DNA of 64,000 nucleotides from Bacteroidaceae bacterium. Lineage in GTDB: Bacteria; Bacteroidota; Bacteroidia; Bacteroidales; Bacteroidaceae. A model generated the notes under the pieces. It made no database searches and had not been told where the DNA came from. It saw nothing but the letters and a program-made list of their open reading frames with translations. Each line of letters starts with the position of its first letter. The first letter of the stretch is position 1. Positions 23,354 through 32,653 of the stretch are shown piece after piece. The stretch covers positions 50,846 through 114,845 of the forward strand of contig JAGAYF010000039.1 in the NCBI GenBank assembly GCA_017940605.1. The letters are read 5' to 3'. Position numbers and translations under genes: made by a program.

Positions 23354-25201
23354 ATGGACATCAATACATCCAATTCCATCATGCTCCTGGCCAGCGCCTT
23401 TGCCGACAAGGGCGACTGGACGGTGGAACAGCAGTTCGTACTGCAAATGGGCTCAAGCTACCTGCTGGCCCACGGCATTGGCACGCCGCTGGCCAAGGAC
23501 GCGGCAACCACCCTTGACATAGCCGCCGAGGGCGACTACCGCCTGTGGGTGCGTACCAAGAACTGGACCGCCTTCTGGTCGGAGGGCAAGACGCCGGGCG
23601 TGTTCTCCGTCATCGTGGACGGACAGGACAACGGCACTGAGTTCGGCCTGGGCTGCCCGGGCAGCACGCGCGCCGAGCGCGCCGCCTGGTACTGGCAGGA
23701 GGGCCGCACCGTACACCTCACCCCGGGCCGCCACGAGATAAGGCTGCACGACCTCACGGGATTTGACGGGCGGTGCGATGCCGTCATCCTGACCACCGCC
23801 GACGCGCGGCCGGGCAACACGCTGGCCCAGTACCAATCCCTGCGCACCGCCCTGCTGGGCGACAGGAAGCCCCAGGACAGGGGCGACTATGACCTGGTGG
23901 TCGTGGGCGGCGGCATCAGCGGCATATGCGCCGCGCTGGCGGCAGCCCGCCTGGGCAGCCGCGTGGCGCTGGTGCAGGACCGCTACGTGCTGGGCGGCAA
24001 CAACTCGAGCGAGGTGCGCGTGGGGCTGGGCGGACAGATCAACATGGCCCCCTACCCCTCGCTGGGATACCTGCTCAACGAGATAGGCCCCGACCGCATA
24101 GGCAACGCACGCGGCGCACACCACTACCAGGACTGGAAAAAGATGGACGTGGTGCAGGCCGAGCCCAACATCAGCCTGTTCATGGGCTATACCGTCACCG
24201 AAGCCCACATGGAGGGCAACCAGATACGCCGCATCACCGCCGTGGAAGCCACCACCCAGGAGCGCATCAGCCTGGGCGGCCACACCTTCAGCGACTGCAC
24301 GGGCGACGCCCACCTGGCCGTGCTGGCCGGTGCCGAGACACGCATGGGGCGCGAGGCCCGCAGCGAGTTCGGCGAGAGCCTGGCCCCCGAGCAGGCCGAC
24401 GGCTACACCATGGGCGTGTCCATAGAATGGTACTGCGAGGACTGGAACACACCCTGCACCTTCCCCGACTCGCTGGACTGGGGGCTGCGCCTCGACGAGG
24501 ACACCGTCGAGCCCGTGCACCGCGCCAACTGGTACTGGGAAGTGGGCATGAACGACGACCAAGTGGCCGACGCCGAGAAGATACGCGACTACGGAATGTA
24601 CGTGGCCTACTCCACCTTCTCGTACTGCAAGAACCGGTACAGCAAGAAGGAAGACTGGGAGTGCACCCACCTCACATGGGTGTCACACGTGAGCGGCAAG
24701 CGCGAGAGCCGGCGCATCGTGGGCGACTTCATCCTGCGCGAGCAGGACTTGACACGCCCCATCCCCTACGACGACGGTACGTGCACCACCACATGGCGCA
24801 TCGACCAGCACTACCCCATGGAGTCGAACGCCAAGGCCTACCCCGGGGCAGAGTGGATGTCGGTGGGCAAGCTCGTGCCCATTGACCCCTACGCACTGCC
24901 CTACCGCTGCTTCTACAGCAAGGACATAGCCAACATGTTCATGGCAGGCCGCGACATCAGCGTGACCCACGTGGCACTGGGCTCGGTGCGCGTCATGCGC
25001 ACCTGCGGCATGATGGGCGAGGTGGTAGGCATGGCAGCCGCCCTGTGCACCCAGAAGCACGCACTGCCGCGCGACATCTACACCACCTACTTTGAGGACC
25101 TCAAGGCACTGATGCGCAAGGGGACGGGACGCACCGACGTGCCCTACACCCAGTTCTACCACCAAGTGGACCGCACAGGACACCAAGCCGAGGACCGGTA
25201 G
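23354..25201 (+). CDS. FAD-dependent oxidoreductase with N-terminal golvesin-like beta domain
   Basis: This encodes 615 residues with no signal peptide. Residues about 15-150 form a beta-rich domain resembling golvesin C-terminal modules (GDYRLWVRTKNWTAFWSEG, then VHLTPGRHEIRLHDLTGF). From about residue 178 the flavoprotein core begins: YDLVVVGGGISGICAALAAA, VLGGNNSSEVRVG, TFSDCTGDAHLAVLAGAETR, and IANMFMAGRDISVTHVALGS near the C-terminus. This is the FAD_oxidored (PF12831) family. The substrate is unknown, and the N-terminal domain may bind a carbohydrate. It is the first gene of an operon with a sodium:solute symporter and a GDPD. Confidence 0.87.
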   Translation: MDINTSNSIMLLASAFADKGDWTVEQQFVLQMGSSYLLAHGIGTPLAKDAATTLDIAAEGDYRLWVRTKNWTAFWSEGKTPGVFSVIVDGQDNGTEFGLGCPGSTRAERAAWYWQEGRTVHLTPGRHEIRLHDLTGFDGRCDAVILTTADARPGNTLAQYQSLRTALLGDRKPQDRGDYDLVVVGGGISGICAALAAARLGSRVALVQDRYVLGGNNSSEVRVGLGGQINMAPYPSLGYLLNEIGPDRIGNARGAHHYQDWKKMDVVQAEPNISLFMGYTVTEAHMEGNQIRRITAVEATTQERISLGGHTFSDCTGDAHLAVLAGAETRMGREARSEFGESLAPEQADGYTMGVSIEWYCEDWNTPCTFPDSLDWGLRLDEDTVEPVHRANWYWEVGMNDDQVADAEKIRDYGMYVAYSTFSYCKNRYSKKEDWECTHLTWVSHVSGKRESRRIVGDFILREQDLTRPIPYDDGTCTTTWRIDQHYPMESNAKAYPGAEWMSVGKLVPIDPYALPYRCFYSKDIANMFMAGRDISVTHVALGSVRVMRTCGMMGEVVGMAAALCTQKHALPRDIYTTYFEDLKALMRKGTGRTDVPYTQFYHQVDRTGHQAEDR

Positions 25202-25253
25202 GCAGGAAGGCAAGCACCCCTATACCTATATATAATATACAGACACAGGACAC

Positions 25254-26801
25254 ATGAGCATTATTGACTGGTGCATCGTCATCGCCTTCATAGGGGCACT
25301 CATTGCGCTGGGCTTCCACTTTGCCCACCGCAACCGCAACCTGAAAGACTACTTCCTGGCAGGCAAGTCCATGCCGGGCTGGCTGGTGGCACTGGCCGCC
25401 ACAGGCACATCCATCAGCGCGGGCACGTTCGTGGGATCGCCCGAGCTGGGTTTCAACACCAACCTCACCTACCTCATGCTTTGCGTGGCCGCCATCATAG
25501 GCGGCGTGCTGGTAGCGGCCCTGTTCCTGCCCAAGCTCTACAAGGCCAACACCATCACCATCTACGGCTACATAGGCGAGCGTTTCGGCGAGGCATCCAA
25601 GCGCTGGACCAGCGGCATGTTCCTTCTAGGCCAGCTCTTTACGTCAGGCTCGCGGCTGTTCATCGCCGCCATTGCCGTGTCGGTCATCCTGTACGGGTCT
25701 ATCCACTTCCAGTTCCTCGTCTACTCCATCATCATCCTGGGCACAGTGGCCACGCTGTACACCATGGTAGGGGGCATCAAGGGGCTCATCTACATTGACA
25801 CGCTGCAAATCCTGCTCGTCGTAGGCACGGGGCTGGTGGCCCTGCTGGCCGTGTACTTCTCCATGTCGTCCGACATGTCCCTGACCCAGATATGGGACAG
25901 CATGGTACACGGTCAGGTCAAGGTGGCCGGCCAGTGGACCGAGGGCAACAAGCTGCAGGTCGTCGACCCGTCGTTCCGTTTTGACGTACCCTACAACCTG
26001 GTGGGCGCACTCGTGGCCTGCACCATCTTCAAGGTTGCCCAGTTCAGCACCGACCATGAGTTCGTGCAGCGGCAGCTTACCTGCCAGAACGTAAGCAAGG
26101 CAGGCACGGCGCTGGTCGTATCGCAGGTCATCAGCCTGCCCATCGTACTCATCTTCCTCAGCATAGGACTGCTGCTCTTCGTGAAGTACTCTCACAGCGA
26201 CCCCGCTGCCCTGGCCCACTTTCAGGGCGACGCGCGCGACCTCTTCCCCCAATACATCTGCCACAGCATCCCCGCCGGCGTGCGCGGCCTCATGATGGTA
26301 GGACTGCTGGCAGCGGCACTCTCCAGTTTCAATTCCGCCATCAACTCCATGGCCAGCAGCTTCACCACCGACCTCTACCTGCCCATTCTCAAGGGACGCG
26401 GCAGGGAAATCAGCGGCGACAACGCACAGATGAAGTCCTCCAAGAAGATGGCCGCCCTCATGGGACTGCTGCTCACAGGCTTTGCCATCTTCACCGCCGT
26501 GCTGCAGGAAAAGAGCGGCATGAACCTTGTCGACTTCGCCACAGGCGTCATGTGCCTCTCCTACGCCGGCATGCTCGGTGTGTTCCTCGTGGCCCTCTTC
26601 ACGCGCCGAGGCAACACGCGCAGCGTCGTGGCTGCCCTCATCGTGGGCCTGCTCGTCGTGTTCTTCCTCATGAACGCACGCAGCCTCTTTGGCGTCAACC
26701 TCAACATAGCCTGGCCGTGGTGGACACCCATAGGTGCGCTGTTCAGCTTCACCATCTGCTACCTGGGCAAACCCGGGAAAGCCAGCCAGCAGGCATCGTA
26801 A
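25254..26801 (+). CDS. Sodium:solute symporter (SSS family)
   Basis: This encodes 515 residues with 13 or so transmembrane segments, the first within IIDWCIVIAFIGALIALGFH. Family marks are NLKDYFLAGKSMPGWLVALA near the N-terminus, SISAGTFVGSPELG, the Na+-site region SSFNSAINSMASSFTTDLY and the preceding GLLAAALSSF. It imports a small organic solute driven by sodium. The solute may be the substrate or product of the flanking FAD oxidoreductase and the GDPD. It starts 52 bp after the oxidoreductase stop and ends 27 bp before the GDPD. A second SSS protein is encoded at 43695-45425. Confidence 0.92.
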   Translation: MSIIDWCIVIAFIGALIALGFHFAHRNRNLKDYFLAGKSMPGWLVALAATGTSISAGTFVGSPELGFNTNLTYLMLCVAAIIGGVLVAALFLPKLYKANTITIYGYIGERFGEASKRWTSGMFLLGQLFTSGSRLFIAAIAVSVILYGSIHFQFLVYSIIILGTVATLYTMVGGIKGLIYIDTLQILLVVGTGLVALLAVYFSMSSDMSLTQIWDSMVHGQVKVAGQWTEGNKLQVVDPSFRFDVPYNLVGALVACTIFKVAQFSTDHEFVQRQLTCQNVSKAGTALVVSQVISLPIVLIFLSIGLLLFVKYSHSDPAALAHFQGDARDLFPQYICHSIPAGVRGLMMVGLLAAALSSFNSAINSMASSFTTDLYLPILKGRGREISGDNAQMKSSKKMAALMGLLLTGFAIFTAVLQEKSGMNLVDFATGVMCLSYAGMLGVFLVALFTRRGNTRSVVAALIVGLLVVFFLMNARSLFGVNLNIAWPWWTPIGALFSFTICYLGKPGKASQQAS

Positions 26802-26828
26802 GAAATCCATCAAACAATACACATACCT

Positions 26829-27650
26829 ATGAACATCAAAAACTTTCTCCTCATCATTTTGCTGGGCATGAACCTGACGGCAACAGCCCAGCACTTCCAC
26901 AAAAATCCCGTCATTGCCCATCGCGGCGCATGGAAGAACACCGGACACCCCGAAAACAGCCTGGCATCATTCAAGGCCGCTGCCGACATGGGCTGCCACG
27001 GCAGTGAGTTCGACGTATGGTTCACCGCCGAGGACTCCATGGTTGTCTACCACGACAGCAAGCGCAACGGAAAACTCATCGAAGAGACTTCGTTTGCCGA
27101 ACTGCGCAGCCAGCGGCTCAAGAACGGGGAAAAGCTCCCCACGCTCGATGAATACCTGGCCTTCGCCCTGAAGCAAAAGAAGACAAAGCTCATCATCGAC
27201 ATCAAGACCTTCGTAAAGAACCCAGAGCGCACAGTCAAGCTGGCCCTGGCCATCCACAAAAGAATCATGCACCTGGGCGCAGCCAGCCAGACCGAGTACC
27301 TGGCAGGCTACATTCCCGCCATCCTCGCCCTGCAGCGCATCACCGACATTCCCGTGGCCTACCTGGGCAAATGGCGTCAGGAGATGCCCGAATGCTATCC
27401 TGCCCAGATGCGCCTCAACGGCATCAAGTTTGCCGATTTCCAGGACGAGCGATACCTGGGCCACCCCGACTGGGCACAGCAGTTCAAGAAAGACAAGGTA
27501 CACCTCAACGTATGGACCGTCGACAAGGACGAAGACATCCGCTACTTCCTGCACGAGGGATTCAACTACATCACAACCAACGAGCCCGAGCGCGTCCTGC
27601 AACTCTACAAGCAGAACCGCCGCACCTACGACAAGGCAGCCCGTTTTTAA
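26829..27650 (+). CDS. Exported glycerophosphodiester phosphodiesterase
   Basis: This encodes 273 residues with a signal peptide (NFLLIILLGMNLTATAQ). The catalytic core is complete: VIAHRGAWKNTGHPENS, GSEFDVWFTAEDSMVVYHDS with metal-binding Glu and Asp and catalytic His, KLIIDIKTF, and VHLNVWTVDKDEDIRYFLHEG near the end. It cleaves a glycerophosphodiester in the periplasm. It is the last gene of the operon. The position beside a symporter and an FAD oxidoreductase is repeated at 41406-46123. Confidence 0.9.
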   Translation: MNIKNFLLIILLGMNLTATAQHFHKNPVIAHRGAWKNTGHPENSLASFKAAADMGCHGSEFDVWFTAEDSMVVYHDSKRNGKLIEETSFAELRSQRLKNGEKLPTLDEYLAFALKQKKTKLIIDIKTFVKNPERTVKLALAIHKRIMHLGAASQTEYLAGYIPAILALQRITDIPVAYLGKWRQEMPECYPAQMRLNGIKFADFQDERYLGHPDWAQQFKKDKVHLNVWTVDKDEDIRYFLHEGFNYITTNEPERVLQLYKQNRRTYDKAARF

Positions 27651-27839
27651 AAAGTTAAAAAGGTGTCCACAATCCTGAAAAAACGGATAAAAACCTGTCA
27701 AAAAGCTAAATTATAGGCGTTTTTAAGCATTTTTCACCGACTTGCGGACATCCACTTATGCCAAAAGACGTACTTTCGCAACAGTAACCTCCCCTGGGGA
27801 CGGCCATCGGCCACGCCGAGGGGACTAAAATTATTCCAC

Positions 27840-28727
27840 ATGAAAAACTGTATCCATTATGTGAGCATTGCCCTCATGGCACTCTCACTGTCCGGCTGCG
27901 TCAGCAAGAAAGAGTTCAAGGCCCTGCAAAATCAGAACGCCGACCTCAAGGAAAAATTGGCCGCATTGCGCCAGACCAACCAGGACACCCAGCTCCAGCT
28001 GACCGAATGCAACGCCAACGGCAAGAGCCTCCAGCAACGCCTGGCCGACGAACAGAAGCGCAACGCCGAACTGCAGGCTGCCTACAAGGACCTGCAGGGA
28101 TCGCTCGACAAGAGCCTGCAACAGAATTCGCAGGGCAACATCAACATTTCCAAGCTGGTCGATGAAATCAACGCATCCAACCGATTCATCAAGCAACTCG
28201 TGGAAGCCAAGGACAAGAGCGACTCGCTCAACATGGTGCTCACCAACAACCTGACGCGCTCGCTCAGTGCCAGCGAGAAGCAGGAAGTCGACGTGCAGGT
28301 GCTCAAGGGAGTGGTCTACATCTCCCTGGCCGACAACATGCTGTACAAGTCGGGCTCCTATGAAATCAATGCCCGCGCCGGCGAGACCCTCAGCAAGATA
28401 GCCAAGATCATCAAGGACTACAACGGCTACGACGTGCTCATCGAGGGCAACACCGACCCCGTGCCCATCAGTCGCACCAACATCCGCAACAACTGGGACT
28501 TGAGCTGCCTGCGTGCCAGCAGCGTCGTCCAGGCCCTCCAGAACGACTACGGCGTCGATCCCAAGCGGCTGACCGCTGCCGGCAGGGGCGAATACAACCC
28601 CGTCACCACCAACGACACCGAGGTGGGCAAGCAGCGCAACCGCCGCACCCAGATCATCATCACGCCCAAGCTGGATGAATTCATGGACCTCATTGACGAA
28701 GCGCCCGAGACGACGGCCGCCCAATAG
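27840..28727 (+). CDS. OmpA-family lipoprotein with coiled coil
   Basis: This encodes 295 residues. The lipobox ALSLSGC marks an outer-membrane lipoprotein. Residues about 22-130 form a long coiled coil (FKALQNQNADLKEKLAALRQ and similar heptads). The C-terminal OmpA/MotB domain (about 165-285) binds peptidoglycan: VLIEGNTDPVP, NWDLSCLRASSVVQAL, LTAAGRGEYNPV and KQRNRRTQIII hold the usual Asp and Arg ligands. It tethers the outer membrane to the cell wall. It is monocistronic, and a perfect 44-bp palindrome follows the stop. The upstream 190 bp contain a GC hairpin near 27791-27821 and no clear -7 consensus. Confidence 0.92.
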   Translation: MKNCIHYVSIALMALSLSGCVSKKEFKALQNQNADLKEKLAALRQTNQDTQLQLTECNANGKSLQQRLADEQKRNAELQAAYKDLQGSLDKSLQQNSQGNINISKLVDEINASNRFIKQLVEAKDKSDSLNMVLTNNLTRSLSASEKQEVDVQVLKGVVYISLADNMLYKSGSYEINARAGETLSKIAKIIKDYNGYDVLIEGNTDPVPISRTNIRNNWDLSCLRASSVVQALQNDYGVDPKRLTAAGRGEYNPVTTNDTEVGKQRNRRTQIIITPKLDEFMDLIDEAPETTAAQ

Positions 28728-28749
28728 GCAGCAGCCCTGCACACCACAC

Positions 28750-28793
28750 CAAGCCGAGGGGGCGAAAGGAATTCCTTTCGCCCCCTCGGCTTG
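28750..28793. terminator. Perfect 44-bp palindrome between convergent genes
   Basis: CAAGCCGAGGGGGCGAAAGG, then AATTCC and the complement, form a loopless 22-bp-arm palindrome centred on GAATTC. It lies between the OmpA lipoprotein (+) and the MFS transporter (-), so it is a likely bidirectional terminator. Confidence 0.75.
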
Positions 28794-28805
28794 TATCATA
28801 CGGTC

Positions 28806-30227
28806 CTACTTCTTTGCGTTGGCCTGCTCCAGCCCGTAGTGCTTGCGGCCGTCTATCAGGCGCAGCGACAGGGCCAGCAGCACAGCCGCGCACCCAAAGG
28901 CGGCAAATATCCACATGGCCTGCGTAAAGTCCACCACCTTTTCACCGTCCACCAGCGTCGTGTTCCTCTGCAGCACGTTGCCAATCAGGATGGGCACCAT
29001 GGAAAGCCCTATGTTCTGTATGTAGAAGATGATGGCATAGGCACTGCCCAGCTGCTTCATGGGGATGATCTTGGGCACGCTGGGCCACATGGCGCTCGGC
29101 ACCAATGAGAAAGCTATGCCCAGCAGCACCATCAGCACGATGGCAAAGGCCGCGTTGCTCATCACGGGCAGGGCAAACAGCACATGCACCAGCGTGAGCA
29201 TGAGCGACCCGATGAGCATCAGCGTCGCCCCCTTGCCTATGCGGTCATACACCGTACCGAAGAGCGGCGTCAGCAATATCGTGCCGAAGGGGACGACGGC
29301 GGGAAAGTTGCCTGCAAACACGGGGTCCACGCCATACTTCACAATCATCAGCTTGGCCGCAAACTTGAGGAACGGAAACACGCCCGAGTAGAACAGCAGG
29401 CACAGCAGGGTAATCAGCCAGAATCCCGTGCTGGTAAAGATGGCTTTCAGGTCGCCAAACCGGAATCCCTCTTCCTCGCCGCCGCCATCCTGCACCTCGG
29501 CGCGCTCGGCCGCCATGCTGCGGTCCAGCTTTCGGTCCATCACGCAGTACACCAGGTAGGCCAGCAGGCCGATGCACAGGCACACCGTCCCCAGCAGGAT
29601 GGGGGCAGCAATGCGGTTGGCACTGTGGGCCAGCACGGGCGACAGCCCCAGGGCGGCCGCCGTCCCCAAGCGCGCCATGGCCACCTGGATGCCCATGGCC
29701 AGCGCCATGCCGTGGCCGGTAAACCACTTGGCTATGACCTTGGTCACCGTAATGCCGCATATCTCACACCCCACGCCAAACAGGCTGAACCCCAGGGCGG
29801 CCAGCAGCACCTGGTTCTTCACCATAGCACTGCTCAGCCCCAGGAACGGAATGTTCACATAGGTGGTCGGCTCGGGCGACACAAACTGGATGGCATAGAA
29901 CTTGACAAACGCGCCCACCACCATCAGTCCGCAGGCCAGCACGCCCGTAAAGCGCACCCCCATCTTGTCCAGGATAAGGCCGCCGAAGAACAGCATGAGC
30001 AAATACACGTTGATAAAACCATACGAGCCCGAGAAGAAACCATACTCCTGGCTCGTCCACCCCATGCCAAAGCCTCCCTGCGTCACGGGAGTCTCCAGCA
30101 TGTCCTCCAGCGGCGACATGACGTCGGTAAGATAGTAGCCCATCATCATCGTAAAGGCTACGATAAACATGGCCGCCCAGCGGGCGCCCGCAGAATCGCT
30201 CAATCTCTTTTGAATCGTTGCAGTCAT
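28806..30227 (-). CDS. Major facilitator superfamily transporter
   Basis: This encodes 473 residues with 12 predicted membrane helices, for example MFIVAFTMMMGYYLTDVMSP and VLLAALGFSLFGVGCEICG. The loop between helices two and three carries the MFS motif as GGLILDKMGVRFTG. A charged central loop (MDRKLDRSMAAERAEVQDGG) separates the two halves, and a second G-x-x-x-DR-x-GK-type motif appears as LFGTVYDRIGKGATLM. The substrate cannot be read; anion or sugar-phosphate carriers are possible relatives. It is monocistronic with a -7 box at 30269-30276. Confidence 0.9.
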   Translation of the reverse strand: MTATIQKRLSDSAGARWAAMFIVAFTMMMGYYLTDVMSPLEDMLETPVTQGGFGMGWTSQEYGFFSGSYGFINVYLLMLFFGGLILDKMGVRFTGVLACGLMVVGAFVKFYAIQFVSPEPTTYVNIPFLGLSSAMVKNQVLLAALGFSLFGVGCEICGITVTKVIAKWFTGHGMALAMGIQVAMARLGTAAALGLSPVLAHSANRIAAPILLGTVCLCIGLLAYLVYCVMDRKLDRSMAAERAEVQDGGGEEEGFRFGDLKAIFTSTGFWLITLLCLLFYSGVFPFLKFAAKLMIVKYGVDPVFAGNFPAVVPFGTILLTPLFGTVYDRIGKGATLMLIGSLMLTLVHVLFALPVMSNAAFAIVLMVLLGIAFSLVPSAMWPSVPKIIPMKQLGSAYAIIFYIQNIGLSMVPILIGNVLQRNTTLVDGEKVVDFTQAMWIFAAFGCAAVLLALSLRLIDGRKHYGLEQANAKK

Positions 30228-30268
30228 TATTTTCTTTCGTTTTATGTAAATTCACAGTTCAAAGTATG

Positions 30269-30276
30269 CAAATTTA
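30269..30276 (-). promoter_or_regulatory. -7 promoter box of the MFS gene
   Basis: The minus strand reads TAAATTTG, 41 bp upstream of the ATG at 30227. Confidence 0.5.
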
Positions 30277-30428
30277 CACTTTTCCCATCAAAAATCCGTC
30301 ATTTCATCCCAAAAAGACACCTCACCCCATCCATTCCACATCCCCTGCCAGCCATCCGTCCCCAATAGACGCAACTTGCATCCACCGTAAAATTTCTATT
30401 GTAATAACCTAAAAGACACTCATTTCAA

Positions 30429-30582
30429 AGATATGCTCAACAACAAGGCATTTCCCTCGATTTTTCACGCTTCACATGAAATTTTTCACGCCCCGCACAT
30501 CCACTTTCCGCGCCTTGTTCGCGCAGTTTTGATGCCCCGTTCCCCGCATTTTCAGGCCGCACCCATTTTTTCATCCGCTTGC
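30429..30582 (-). repeat. 22-bp-period array, 7 units, divergent member
   Basis: Read on the minus strand, units begin at 30582, 30560 (GCGGCCTGAAAA), 30538 (GGGGCATCAAAA), 30516 (AAGGCGCGGAAA), 30494 (GGGGCGTGAAAAA), 30472 (AAGCGTGAAAAA) and 30450 (TGCCTTG), all exactly 22 bp. The grammar is that of the other arrays, but the sequence is more diverged. It fills most of the 530-bp gap between the divergent MFS and lipoprotein genes; no gene is seen there. Confidence 0.7.
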
Positions 30583-30713
30583 CCAAAGGACCTGACAGTA
30601 CGGGCAAAATATGTCAGATATATTAAAATTTCATTTCATGGATTATCATCAAATTTTCAACAAAAAGTAATTATTTTTTCGAACAAAAAATGTTCTTTCA
30701 TTCGTTTTTTTCG

Positions 30714-30721
30714 TATTTTTG
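30714..30721 (+). promoter_or_regulatory. -7 promoter box of the frameshifted lipoprotein gene
   Basis: TATTTTTG lies 39 bp before the ATG at 30761. Confidence 0.5.
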
Positions 30722-30760
30722 TCCCGGAAACCACTGACAGACAACAAAGAAAGGAACATC

Positions 30761-32517
30761 ATGACAGGCACACCTCGCTTCCGCACATGGCACACCATCC
30801 TGCTGGCCCTATGCGTGGGATGTATGGCCGCCGCGTCCTGCTCGGACGACAAGGACACCGACCCCACGCGCAGTGCCGTGGCCGTGACGGCCACGGCAAC
30901 CGACGTGGGCATCATAGCCGCCACCATGCAGGGCTGGGTGAACGTTGACAAGCTGCCCAGCGACACCCTGGCGTATGAGGCAGGCATAGAGTATGCCCTG
31001 ACGCCCGACTTCGGCCGCGCCATTGAATGGCAATCAGTCGGGACGGACGGGCGCAGGCTGTCGCGCACCATCAACTGCGTGCCCAACACGACCTACTACT
31101 ACCGCACCTTTGTGCGGGCGGGCGGCGTGACCTACCACGGGGAGACGCTGTCGTTCCATACCGACGCCATGGCCGCCATAGCCCAGACGGGCGGGGTGGC
31201 AAGCACCTTCTACACCCGCGCCGCCGTGTGGGTGGACGTGCAGGAAGACCTGCTGGACGCGGCCTTCACCGCCGGCACATACGGCAAACTCACGAACCGC
31301 GAGATCTATCACGACGTGGCCGTGCTCTACTCCACTGACCGCGAGGCACTGGCAGCCGTCGGAGCGGAACTGCCCGAGGGGGTGGGCTGCATCAGCTTCA
31401 GGGATCAGGCCAAGAACTTCTCGACCACCGACACGGGGCGGAGAAGCGGTTTGAAGCCGTCCTGAAGCCGCTGCAGCCAGGCACGGAGTACTACTACTGC
31501 GTGGCCACGGTGGCATCGGAGGTCAAGAGCTTCCAAGCGGCCTGCTACCAATGCGGCGGAATCAGGAGCTTCACCACCCTGGGCGGGACGCTCCAGGAAT
31601 CCGTCGAAACAGGCGACGTGAAGGACCGCACGTTCCATGCGGCATCCATCCGGTGGACGGGGTCGGAGGCATTGACCCGCGCAGTGCTGGGCGATGCCGA
31701 GAGCGCCGGCGTGGAGTACTGCGCCGACCTGGAGGACTTTGCCGGCGGCAGGCAGCGGCGGTGCAGGGAAGGTGTCGTGGGCGACGGCACGGAGGGCGGA
31801 TACCAGGTCGTGGTGGACGGGCTGCAGAACGGCACGCCGTACTACTACCGCGCCTACGTGTTGACCGGCGACGGATACACCTACGGCAACATCAGGGCCC
31901 TGCGCACCAAGGGCGGGGACGACCTGGACCTGACGGAGGAATGGACCGACCTGGGCCTGAGCTGCCTGTGGGCCAACCAGAACGTGGGGGCGGCCACCCC
32001 GGAGGAGCCCGGGCTCTCCCTGATATGGGGCGGGTTCAACCAAAACTCAGCAGCAGGTACAGCAGGCATCCTAAAACACATAGATATGTACGGGAGCATC
32101 TGCGGCAGCACTCAGTATGATGCCGCCCAGTTCTACATGGGGACACCGTGGCGGCTGCCATACAGGAGCGAACTGGAGGAACTGCAGGCGAAATGCACCT
32201 GGGAGGAAGGATCGCGCCAGGGGAAAAAGGGATACATGGTCATTGGGAAGAACGAAAAGGCCATCTTCCTTCCCTACGTTGCCGTGAATTTTGATATAAG
32301 GCAAGTTATATATAATGATACTATTATCCATTCGGGGACGGTCACATATTACAAAGACCATGAGTTGCTGCTATGGAGCGGCGATTGCGTACACTACCCA
32401 GTAGAAGGCGGGCGCATCTACGCTCCCTATGCACTTTCAGGTCCTAGCCACATAGTCAACGTCTTTGGACTTACATATACCGCCGCCTACATACGCGCAG
32501 TCAGGCCAAGGGAATAG
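30761..32517 (+). pseudogene. Frameshifted surface lipoprotein with Fn3-like repeats and Fib_succ_major-like domain
   Basis: Two abutting frames make one protein of about 585 residues. The first (30761-31465) starts with a lipoprotein signal (LCVGCMAAASCSDD) and holds two Fn3-like repeats, each with a TYYYRTF-type strand. It goes out of frame at the G run 31435-31438 and stops at 31465. The second frame is open from just before the G run and continues the same repeat (KPLQPGTEYYYCVATVASEV), then a third repeat (NGTPYYYRAYVLTGDGYTYG). It ends in a domain like the Fibrobacter succinogenes major paralogous domain (GLSCLWANQNVG, then WRLPYRSELEEL). Adding one G restores DTGAEKRF and the whole reading frame. 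This may be a true null allele, a phase-variable tract or a sequencing error. Confidence 0.8.
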
Positions 32518-32535
32518 GCGATGCACGGAGTAGCG

Positions 32536-32587
32536 AAAGAAGTTCCTGTTCTTCCCCCAAAACACGAAAGAACAGGAGCTTTCTTTT
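32536..32587 (+). terminator. Terminator hairpin after the lipoprotein gene
   Basis: AAAGAAGTTCCTGTTCTT pairs with AAGAACAGGAGCTTTCTTT with one mismatch, followed by TTTT. It overlaps the -33 element of the next promoter. Confidence 0.65.
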
Positions 32588-32615
32588 GCTGGGATACTTT
32601 ATTTTTGTAATTTTG
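32585..32615 (+). promoter_or_regulatory. Promoter of the 32.6-41.1 kb operon
   Basis: TTTG at 32585-32588 and TAATTTTG at 32608-32615 are separated by 19 bp, the best-formed promoter in the window. The first ATG is at 32654. Confidence 0.65.
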
Positions 32616-32653
32616 CAGGGTGTTATGAACATTTATACAAATCTTTACTCTTT

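Noticed and set aside
29184-30368. A 394-codon open frame antisense to the MFS transporter
   Set aside because: His-, Gln- and Arg-rich shadow product with no motif. The opposite strand encodes a clear 12-helix transporter.
31435-31438. Programmed ribosomal frameshifting in the lipoprotein gene
   Set aside because: No slippery heptamer or clear downstream stem was seen, and such recoding is not known for this type of protein. A one-base deletion is simpler.
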